Origin: Flavobacteriia bacterium
Lineage (GTDB): Bacteria; Bacteroidota; Bacteroidia; Flavobacteriales; Flavobacteriaceae
Length of the DNA: 41,861 nucleotides
NCBI GenBank assembly: GCA_004293045.1
Contig: RDXY01000016.1
Location: 1 to 41,861 of the forward strand
Reading direction: 5' to 3'
Every line of letters starts with the position of its first letter. Position 1 is the stretch's first letter. Positions 34,418 to 41,861 of the stretch are shown here, one piece after another. Made by a program: the position numbers and the translations under genes. A model generated the notes under the pieces. That model was not told the origin of the DNA and ran no database searches. It worked only from the letters and a program-made list of their open reading frames with translations.

Positions 34418-35674
34418 ATGAAGAAAACAGAGAAAAAAGCAGCTATCGGTTTTATATTTTTAACCTTAGTGATTGACATTACGGGTTGGGGAATTATTAT
34501 TCCAGTCATCCCAAAATTGATTCAAGAATTAATTCACGGCGATTTAAGTGAAGCATCCAAAATTGGAGGTTGGTTACTATTTGCGTATGCATTTACTCAG
34601 TTTTTATTGTCGCCTCTAATTGGAAATTTAAGTGATAAATACGGGCGACGCCCCATTATTTTATTTTCACTTTTAGGATTTTCATTGGACTATTTATTTT
34701 TAGCCTTTGCTCCTTCCATTACCTTTTTATTTATCGGACGCATTATTGCTGGAATAACTGGTGCGAGTATTACAACGGCAACAGCCTATATTGCTGATAT
34801 TAGTACACCAGAAAATCGAGCTAAAAACTTCGGAATGATTGGCGCTGCCTTCGGAATTGGGTTTATTATCGGACCAGTAATTGGCGGTTTATTAGGGCAA
34901 TTTGGGGCTAGAGTTCCTTTTTATGCTGCAGCTGTTTTATGTTTCATTAACTTTTTATATGGTTATTTCGTATTGCCAGAATCGTTACCAAAAGAAAACC
35001 GAAGAGCCTTAGACTGGAGCAAAACCAACCCAATTCGTGCCATCATAAATTTAAAAAAATACCCAAAAATATTTGGCTTGTTTATATCCATTGTATTGGT
35101 TTATATTGGTTCGCACGCGGTGCATAGCAATTGGAGTTACTTTACCATGTATCAATTTAAATGGGACGAAAAAATGGTTGGCATTTCACTTGGAATTGTT
35201 GGTTTACTTGTTGGAATTGTGCAAGGTGGTTTAATCCGATGGATCAATCCGAAAATCGGAAATGAAAAAAGCATTATTTACGGCTTAGTGTTATATACGT
35301 TAGGGATGTTTTTATTTGCCATCGCTACAGAAAGTTGGATGATGTTTACCTTCTTAATTCCGTATTGTTTAGGCGGAATTTCGGGTCCTGCTTTGCAATC
35401 TGTGATTACAGAAAATGTTCCTGCTAATGAACAAGGCGAAATTCAAGGTACTTTAACCAGTTTAATGAGTGTGACTTCTATTATTGGTCCGCCGTTAATG
35501 AGTAATGTGTTTTATAATTTTACTAATAAAAATGCAGCGGTTCATTTCCCTGGCGCACCCTTTGTTTTGGGCGGAATTTTAATGTTATTTAGTGCGATTA
35601 TTGCTTTTTATTCGTTTAAAAAACAAAGATTAATTGCTATTGCAAATACAAATACTGATTTGGATAATCAATAA
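34418..35674 (+). CDS. MFS transporter, Tet/TCR-like drug exporter
   Basis: A 418-residue membrane protein with about twelve hydrophobic segments. The first segment contains [14 protein letters not shown], a pattern seen in TetA-type exporters. MFS motif A is [12 protein letters not shown] at about 68-79. The antiporter motif C is [18 protein letters not shown] at about 148-165. The family exports tetracycline-like or other lipophilic drugs for protons. This chromosomal form, beside TCA-cycle genes, is probably a core gene, and resistance cannot be inferred. The terminator T-run ends 14 bp before its ATG. Its last 38 bp overlap the 3' end of the converging retropepsin gene. Confidence 0.88.
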   Translation: MKKTEKKAAIGFIFLTLVIDITGWGIIIPVIPKLIQELIHGDLSEASKIGGWLLFAYAFTQFLLSPLIGNLSDKYGRRPIILFSLLGFSLDYLFLAFAPSITFLFIGRIIAGITGASITTATAYIADISTPENRAKNFGMIGAAFGIGFIIGPVIGGLLGQFGARVPFYAAAVLCFINFLYGYFVLPESLPKENRRALDWSKTNPIRAIINLKKYPKIFGLFISIVLVYIGSHAVHSNWSYFTMYQFKWDEKMVGISLGIVGLLVGIVQGGLIRWINPKIGNEKSIIYGLVLYTLGMFLFAIATESWMMFTFLIPYCLGGISGPALQSVITENVPANEQGEIQGTLTSLMSVTSIIGPPLMSNVFYNFTNKNAAVHFPGAPFVLGGILMLFSAIIAFYSFKKQRLIAIANTNTDLDNQ

Positions 35675-36074
35675 TAGCGTTTCCTTTAAGTAACACATCG
35701 GCACCAATAATACCATCGACAGGTTTTATTTTTTGTTGGGATAAAGCTTCGTTTACATGAGATAAATCGAAAAGTATAAAAACAGAAGACAATTGCTTCC
35801 AAGAACCAAGTTGAAGACAATTGTCTTTTGCTATTTTGGTAGGTATTGTTGTTGAACTAGCACTTGCAGCAGCTTTCGTATGATGCACTGCGTTTAAATG
35901 ATATTTTTCAATACATTCAAAACCTATACAAGTAGTTGACGCGCCTGTGTCTAAAATGAAATTTCCAGCTACTCCATTTACTTTTACTTTAATTAGTAAA
36001 TGTTGTGTTTTTAAAACCTTAAATTTTATTTTTTTGTATTTTTTGGCTTTTAAAAACGCTGGCAATGCATTCAT
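35637..36074 (-). CDS. Retropepsin-like aspartic protease (clan AA)
   Basis: A 145-residue protein with one aspartic-protease half-site, [14 protein letters not shown] (D42), and the matching hydrophobic-hydrophobic-Gly element DGIIGADVL near the end. One catalytic Asp per chain implies a homodimer, as in retroviral proteases. There is no signal peptide or membrane anchor, so a cytosolic location is expected. The TAA of the upstream T9SS protein gene touches this ATG directly, so translation is probably coupled. The 3' end overlaps the MFS gene tail to tail by 38 bp. Its substrate is unknown, and no role in starch use has been shown. Confidence 0.87.
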   Translation of the reverse strand: MNALPAFLKAKKYKKIKFKVLKTQHLLIKVKVNGVAGNFILDTGASTTCIGFECIEKYHLNAVHHTKAAASASSTTIPTKIAKDNCLQLGSWKQLSSVFILFDLSHVNEALSQQKIKPVDGIIGADVLLKGNAIIDYPNQYLYLQ

Positions 36075-36764
36075 TTAATATATAAATTTAATGGTTTTAA
36101 ATTGATTTTTATTAGTAATATTAGCAAAATAAATTCCTTTAGTCAATAAGTTCAAGTTTTTAGTAGTTTGAGGCTCTAAGTAAAATTTTTCAATTTGTTT
36201 TCCATCAATTCCAAAAATTTCAACTTGTAATGTTTCCAAATATTCCGATTGAATTTTTCCGTTTGAAATGATCACTTCATTTGAAGACAAAAAGGAATCG
36301 GTTTGTAAAATTGCCGGAACAAAGCCAAAATTAGCTCCTAATAAATCTGCAGATTGTCTAGTTCCATCTAAATTTCTAATAATAAAAAACCAGTTATTTG
36401 CGGTAGTTCCAGTAGGAAGTGAAGTAATCGCCGATGTAGCTTCGCTAAAATAATTTCTGGTTCCAATATTAAGTGTGGCTACATATGCGTTAGCAGCACT
36501 ATTCCATGTTAATGGAGTTAACGTAGTTAAATTAGTCCAAACGTCATGATAATCCCAAGTTGCTGTAACACCATCTGTTTCTAAACCTGTATAAATATAC
36601 AAATTTGGATCGTTTAAGGGGTCAAAAAGCGAATAATTGCCAGCAGAACCATAAGTTATTGTTATTGTCCCCGAATTTATACTAAAAGGGTTTGGCGTAA
36701 TAATAATTTGAGACCAACTTACTTGAATGAAAAAAAGTGTAATTAGATATAAAAAATTTTTCAT
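36075..36764 (-). CDS. Small secreted protein with T9SS type A sorting domain, possible glycan-binding module
   Basis: A 229-residue protein with a signal peptide (MKNFLYLITLFFIQVSWS). The beta-rich domain at about 20-150 contains ITPNPFSINSGTITITYG, YIYTGLETDG, TWDYHDVW and WFFIIRNLDGTRQSADLLG. This layout resembles SusE/SusF-like or amylase-associated starch-binding modules, but I am not certain of the family. The last 75 residues are a Por secretion-system type A tail (LETLQVEIFGIDGKQIEKFY, GIYFANI, FKTIKFIY). The protein is therefore exported by T9SS and held at or released from the cell surface. It lies 17 bp downstream of a GH13 gene; surface binding of alpha-glucan is the likely job. 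Confidence 0.8.
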   Translation of the reverse strand: MKNFLYLITLFFIQVSWSQIIITPNPFSINSGTITITYGSAGNYSLFDPLNDPNLYIYTGLETDGVTATWDYHDVWTNLTTLTPLTWNSAANAYVATLNIGTRNYFSEATSAITSLPTGTTANNWFFIIRNLDGTRQSADLLGANFGFVPAILQTDSFLSSNEVIISNGKIQSEYLETLQVEIFGIDGKQIEKFYLEPQTTKNLNLLTKGIYFANITNKNQFKTIKFIY

Positions 36765-36781
36765 GATGTTTTAATTTAGCG

Positions 36782-38215
36782 TTAATTTGTTAAGATTAAA
36801 TATTGCCAAGCTTTTAGTCCAATTGGCGCATCTGACCTAAATTGTATTTTGTTTCCAGACATATAATCGGTAAAATCGCCTTGTAATTGAATTTTTGTTT
36901 CAATAGTTTCATTTGATAAATTTGCGATATAAATTACTTTTTTACCGTCTTTTTCACGTTCAAACGCTAAAATTTTAGTGTCGTCTTTTGTAGAAATCCG
37001 ATTGTATGAAGCCGGGTTTTTTCCACCGTGTAATGCTATGTTTGAGTTTTTTAATTCTCCTAATTTTGATCTTAATGCCCAATCTTTTCCTTTTGTTTTT
37101 GGAATTAAATCTTTCTCGAAAAACTTTAAGCTGTGTTTCAATCCATATTCATTTCCGCTATATACTAAAGGCATTCCTGGCATTACATACGTTAAAGCGG
37201 TCAGGGCTTCTTCAGCAGCGCCTAATCGAGATTGAATGGTTCCGTTCCATGAGTTTTCATCATGATTGTCAACAAAATTCATTAAAATGTCGTTGGCTTC
37301 GTATTTATTATTTTTCTCTATCATGTATTTATCCCATGTCGCTACATTTTCTTTTCCTTGTGCGATTTTATTACTGATATGATGTCCGTCCCAAGCGTAC
37401 GCCATATCAAACAAATTATCTTTTAATAATTCGGGTTCCCATGCCTCTGCTAACATAAAGATGTTTTTCTCTTTACGCAACTCTGGAATCGCTTGTTGCC
37501 AAAAATCCAAAGGAACATTTCCAGCTACATCGCATCTAAAACCATCAACACCTTCTTTTTGAAGCCAATATTTCATATCGTCAGTCATTTCTTTTCTCAG
37601 GTTTTGATTGTCGTAATTTAAATCTGCTACGTCTGTCCAACCCCAAGTTTTTCCTGTTTCTGGATTAATTGGATCAATAATCTCCCCTTTTTCATTTTGT
37701 GTATAATAGTCAGGATGTTGCTTAATCCAAACATGGTCCCAACCGGTGTGATTGGGTACCCAATCTAAAATAACATACATGCCATTTTCATGCGCGGTTT
37801 TTACTAAATTTCTAAACTCTTCAAGCGATCCGAATTCTGGATTTACTTTCTTAAAATCAGAAACTGCATAATAACTTCCTAAATATTTATGTTGTTCCGC
37901 TGCTGGCATTTCTGATGCAAATTTACTATTATCGCCACCAGTTGCTTTTCTTTTCGTTTGCGAAATGGGAAAAATCGGCATCATCCAAATGACTTTTACG
38001 CCTAAGTTTTTTAACTTAGGAATGTCTTTTGTAAAAGCGTTAAACGACCCTTCTGGTGAATATTGTCGAATATTCACTTCATAAATTACCGCATTTTCCA
38101 AACTACTCGAATCTAATATGTATTCTACAGGTGATACATTAAAATTTTGAGCTGGTAATAAAGTACTATTTGTAAAACTTAAGGCAAATACTGCCAATAC
38201 TACTAATTTTTTCAT
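36782..38215 (-). CDS. GH13 alpha-amylase family enzyme, exported
   Basis: A 477-residue protein with a signal peptide (MKKLVVLAVFALSFTNS) and the GH13 (beta/alpha)8 barrel. Region I is DWVPNHT (151-157). The nucleophile is D229 in DGFRCDVAG, the acid/base is E257 in LAEAWEP, and the transition-state Asp is D319 in FVDNHDEN. A short C-terminal beta domain completes it. All catalytic residues are present. The likely reaction is hydrolysis of alpha-1,4 links in starch or maltodextrins in the periplasm or at the surface; there is no lipobox and no T9SS tail. It starts 2 bp after the esterase-fold gene, so it is cotranscribed. Confidence 0.93.
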   Translation of the reverse strand: MKKLVVLAVFALSFTNSTLLPAQNFNVSPVEYILDSSSLENAVIYEVNIRQYSPEGSFNAFTKDIPKLKNLGVKVIWMMPIFPISQTKRKATGGDNSKFASEMPAAEQHKYLGSYYAVSDFKKVNPEFGSLEEFRNLVKTAHENGMYVILDWVPNHTGWDHVWIKQHPDYYTQNEKGEIIDPINPETGKTWGWTDVADLNYDNQNLRKEMTDDMKYWLQKEGVDGFRCDVAGNVPLDFWQQAIPELRKEKNIFMLAEAWEPELLKDNLFDMAYAWDGHHISNKIAQGKENVATWDKYMIEKNNKYEANDILMNFVDNHDENSWNGTIQSRLGAAEEALTALTYVMPGMPLVYSGNEYGLKHSLKFFEKDLIPKTKGKDWALRSKLGELKNSNIALHGGKNPASYNRISTKDDTKILAFEREKDGKKVIYIANLSNETIETKIQLQGDFTDYMSGNKIQFRSDAPIGLKAWQYLILTN

Positions 38216-38217
38216 AA

Positions 38218-39144
38218 CTAATTAAATAAGAATTGTAAAGGGATTTCTAAACGTTTGTTCCAAGAATTCTCGGTATGATCTGCGTTTTCAAATTTTAAAT
38301 TTTTGGAATTGGAAGCGTCAAATCCTTTAGCTTGTAATAGGTCATTGACGTCTTTTTCATACCTTACATATTCCGCATCTAAAGTTTTTGTTCCGAAATC
38401 AAAATAAATTTTATGTGTTTTTGGATGGGGTAATTTAGCCATTAAATACTGGAAAAAAGCAGTTGGGATAGGATTGTTTTCAACGTTTTTTAAACCAATC
38501 CAATGTGTGGATAAACAAGCAGCTTTCCCGAAAATAGCGGGATATTCACATAGGGCATACATAGAAATTAATCCACCCATACTGGAACCCATAATGGCCG
38601 TATTTTTTGTATCGGTATACACTGAAAAATGGGAATCTACAAATGGTTTTACTTCGGTAACTAAAAATTTTAAATAGTTATCTGATGAAATTTGTGTCAA
38701 ATCTAAATTGATTTTTTTAGCTTCATCAATTACGAATTTTTTTTCTGAATCACTTAAAAATTCAATGGCTTTCTGTGGAAAATAATTTAAATGTCGAATG
38801 GTTGGAATGTTCCAAACAGCAACCACAATGACTTCTTTCATGGCTTGTTTTTGGGTTAATGAGTCTATTTTTTCATCTAAACCCCATTCTTGTTTGTTCC
38901 AAGTGGTTTTCCCATCAAAAAGCATTTGCCCATCGTGCATATATAACACTTGGTACTTTTTAGTTTCTGAATACGCTTTTGGCAACCAAATATCCACCGT
39001 TCTGGTAGCTACATATTTTGATGGAAAGTTTTCAATACGTTTTATTTGTCCTACAAAATCGTTGTTATTTTGTAAATCAATAATTTTTATATTTTCTTGT
39101 GAAAAACACATACAACTAAACGCTACTAAAAACCAAAATTTCAT
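38218..39144 (-). CDS. Exported alpha/beta-hydrolase, esterase D family
   Basis: A 308-residue protein with a hydrophobic N-terminal signal (MKFWFLVAFSCMCFSQ). A Cys at residue 11 or 13 might be lipidated, but there is no good lipobox. The esterase D fold is shown by VLYMHDGQMLFDG, the nucleophile elbow GSSMGG (Ser188) and the late His (NADHTENSW, H290). Such proteins hydrolyse acyl esters, for example acetyl groups or ferulate on polysaccharides. In the middle of a starch operon it may deacylate the glycan or a related metabolite; the substrate is unknown. It sits 2 bp before the next GH13 gene and 7 bp after the previous one. Confidence 0.87.
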   Translation of the reverse strand: MKFWFLVAFSCMCFSQENIKIIDLQNNNDFVGQIKRIENFPSKYVATRTVDIWLPKAYSETKKYQVLYMHDGQMLFDGKTTWNKQEWGLDEKIDSLTQKQAMKEVIVVAVWNIPTIRHLNYFPQKAIEFLSDSEKKFVIDEAKKINLDLTQISSDNYLKFLVTEVKPFVDSHFSVYTDTKNTAIMGSSMGGLISMYALCEYPAIFGKAACLSTHWIGLKNVENNPIPTAFFQYLMAKLPHPKTHKIYFDFGTKTLDAEYVRYEKDVNDLLQAKGFDASNSKNLKFENADHTENSWNKRLEIPLQFLFN

Positions 39145-39151
39145 ATGTAAC

Positions 39152-40990
39152 TTATTTTTTTAATTCTAAAATTAAACTCGATTTTCCTTCGATAGTAAGT
39201 TCTGATTTTAAATCGAAATTCGCATCCGAAATAATGTCTTTGCCACTTGAATACGAAGCCAAACTTTCTTTGAATCTTTCTAATTTTACTGTTTGTTTGT
39301 CTTTGCTATTATTTACCACAACCATTACACTTTCGGTGTCGTTATAACGAAAATAAACATACACATTATTATCTGGAAGATAGTGCATTAATTTCCCGTT
39401 ATGAATTATTGATTTCGATTTTCTCCAATTGAAAACTTTAGCCGTGAAATCAAAATAGTTGGCTTGTTCCGCTGTTCTTCCTGAAGCCGTAAAAGCATTG
39501 TTTTTATCTGACGCCCAACCACCAGGAAAATCCTGACGAATATCTGCATCACCTTTACCTTTATCACCTGCCATACCAATTTCTGAACCATAATATAATT
39601 GAGGAATGCCTCGCATCGTAGCTAAAATAGTCAAGGCCATTTTATACTTATTAAAATCGTTTTTATAAATATAATTGAAACGGTTGGTATCGTGATTTTC
39701 TGCAAAAATTAATAAATTATTTGGGTTGTCGTATAGGAAATCATTCACAAAATTTTCGTAAAATTTAAACATTCCGTCGTTCCAATTTGTGTTGTCTTCA
39801 TTAAAAACATTTCCAAAAACATCGTGCATAGTAAAATCCATTACACTTGGTAAATAAGAATTATAGCTTTGAATTTTAGCAATTGGACTGTCTTTTTGCC
39901 AATAGGATATTTGTGCTTGATCGTGCATCCATACTTCGCCAACGATATTAAAATAGGGATATTCGTCGGTAATGGCTTTGGTCCATTTTGAAATTCCTTC
40001 TTTATCATTGTATGAATACGTATCCACTCGGAAACCATCTAAATCGGCGTATTCAATCCACCAAATCGCATTTTGAGTCAAATAATTTAATACCAAAGGA
40101 TTCGATTGATTTAAATCGGGCATACTTGGCACAAACCAGCCATCCATACAAAGTTTTGCATCTATTGCAGAAGCGTTTGTGTCATATTGTGTGGTCATTC
40201 GGTAGTTACTTTGTTTGTAACCAGGAAATTGATGAAACCAATCGTACGTTGGCATATCTTTAAACATCCAATGTTCTGCCCCCCAATGATTCGTTACATA
40301 GTCTTTCACTAACTTCATGTTTCTCTTTTTCATTTCTGAAGAAAGACGAACATAGTCTTCATTTGTTCCGTATCGCGCATCGATTTTATACACATCAGAT
40401 TGCCCATAGGTGTGATACGAATAGCCTTTGTCATTATCTTCACACAACGGCGTGCTCCAAAGTGCTGTTACACCTAGTGATTGTAGATAATCTAAATTAT
40501 TTATTATTCCTTGAATGTCTCCACCATGACGCCCACCCGGATTATTTCTGTTGGCTTTTTCTTGTAAATTTGAATCCGAATCATTTTTTTCATTGCCATT
40601 TGCAAATCGATCTGGCATAATTAAGTACATCATATCGGATGCATCAAAACTTTTTCTATATCTAGAATTTTCTTTTCTTTTTTTGATTGCATACGATTGA
40701 TTGAATGATTTCTTACCGTTTTTAAATGTAAAAATCAACTCTTTCGCGGACACATTTTTTAAATCGATGGTAACGAAAACGTAATTTGAATTCTCTGTTT
40801 TTTGAACCTGAGTAATTACTACACCATTAGAAACTGATACGGTATTTTGAGCAATGTTTTTACCATAAAACATAATTTGAACCTCATTGTTAGTCATGTT
40901 CTCGTACCAAAAAGGTGGTTCTACTTTATCAATTTGAGCAATAGAAAAATTGAAAAGTAAAATAGGCAATAAGAAAATTATTTTTTTCAT
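39152..40990 (-). CDS. GH13 neopullulanase/cyclomaltodextrinase-like enzyme (SusA-like)
   Basis: A 612-residue exported protein with a signal peptide (MKKIIFLLPILLFNFSIAQ). An N-terminal beta-sandwich at about 22-105, of the cyclomaltodextrinase N-domain type, is followed by the GH13 barrel. The opening YLIMPDRFANG is typical for this group. Region I is DYVTNHW (D230). The nucleophile is D323 (DGFRVDTYS), the acid/base E352 (VGEVWMHD) and the third Asp D434 (FAENHDTNRF). A C-terminal beta domain follows. In Bacteroides, SusA-like enzymes degrade starch oligomers, pullulan and cyclodextrins in the periplasm. The gene lies 24 bp after the GH97 gene and 7 bp before the esterase gene. Confidence 0.93.
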   Translation of the reverse strand: MKKIIFLLPILLFNFSIAQIDKVEPPFWYENMTNNEVQIMFYGKNIAQNTVSVSNGVVITQVQKTENSNYVFVTIDLKNVSAKELIFTFKNGKKSFNQSYAIKKRKENSRYRKSFDASDMMYLIMPDRFANGNEKNDSDSNLQEKANRNNPGGRHGGDIQGIINNLDYLQSLGVTALWSTPLCEDNDKGYSYHTYGQSDVYKIDARYGTNEDYVRLSSEMKKRNMKLVKDYVTNHWGAEHWMFKDMPTYDWFHQFPGYKQSNYRMTTQYDTNASAIDAKLCMDGWFVPSMPDLNQSNPLVLNYLTQNAIWWIEYADLDGFRVDTYSYNDKEGISKWTKAITDEYPYFNIVGEVWMHDQAQISYWQKDSPIAKIQSYNSYLPSVMDFTMHDVFGNVFNEDNTNWNDGMFKFYENFVNDFLYDNPNNLLIFAENHDTNRFNYIYKNDFNKYKMALTILATMRGIPQLYYGSEIGMAGDKGKGDADIRQDFPGGWASDKNNAFTASGRTAEQANYFDFTAKVFNWRKSKSIIHNGKLMHYLPDNNVYVYFRYNDTESVMVVVNNSKDKQTVKLERFKESLASYSSGKDIISDANFDLKSELTIEGKSSLILELKK

Positions 40991-41014
40991 TTGTAACTGT
41001 TTATTTTTATAAAT

Positions 41015-41861
<847 letters not shown>

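Noticed and set aside
34418..35674. Acquired tetracycline-resistance gene
   Set aside because: There is no mobile element, base composition is like the neighbours, and Tet-like MFS exporters are common core genes in Flavobacterium.

Overview
The window is about 42 kb of AT-rich DNA from a member of the Bacteroidota, most likely a Flavobacterium or close relative. The evidence is the PorP/SprF protein, type IX secretion (T9SS) sorting domains of both type A and type B, a fused MurF-alanine racemase, TAnnTTTG-type -7 promoter elements, few Shine-Dalgarno sites, and a GH97/GH13 starch-degradation locus. I see no rRNA, tRNA, CRISPR array, insertion sequence or prophage. No stretch longer than 300 bases lacks a gene.

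Layout. (1) 1-9.5 kb, minus strand: a surface-adhesin operon with a 2331-residue type B T9SS protein, a PorP/SprF outer-membrane partner and an OmpA-family TPR/PD40 protein cut by the window edge. (2) 9.6-19.6 kb: housekeeping genes lpxH, an MFS exporter, recJ, a HopJ-family gene, rsmI, an acidic unknown protein, tdk, murF-alr and mscL. They are separated by short AT-rich spacers full of degenerate quasi-tandem repeats. (3) 19.6-26.6 kb, minus strand: a TetR-TolC-adaptor-RND permease efflux operon, with a broken four-helix-bundle gene between adaptor and permease. (4) 26.8-30.2 kb: a polyprenyl diphosphate synthase, a small unknown protein, a PhoD-like phosphatase and a small beta-barrel protein. 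(5) 30.3-34.3 kb: the E1 and E2 subunits of 2-oxoglutarate dehydrogenase. (6) 34.4-35.7 kb: a Tet-like MFS exporter. (7) 35.6 kb to the right edge, minus strand: a tightly packed operon for starch or maltodextrin breakdown (GH97, two GH13 enzymes, an esterase-fold protein, a small T9SS cargo protein and a retropepsin-like protease).

How the genes work together. The adhesin, SprF and OmpA proteins form a known T9SS partner set in which the SprF-like protein is needed to deliver or attach the large type B protein. In the starch operon the enzymes would cut and trim alpha-glucans at the surface or in the periplasm; no susC/susD transport pair is inside the window. The efflux operon is probably autorepressed through a palindrome upstream of its TetR gene.

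Most notable observations: the racemase half of MurF-Alr is cut by an in-frame TAA 28 codons before the end of the conserved frame; the four-helix-bundle gene is also cut by an in-frame TGA; a spacer at 27762-27846 carries two interlocking perfect inverted repeats with pseudoknot geometry; a near-perfect 40-bp palindrome lies between the divergent adhesin and lpxH promoters; and several families of quasi-tandem repeats fill the spacers.
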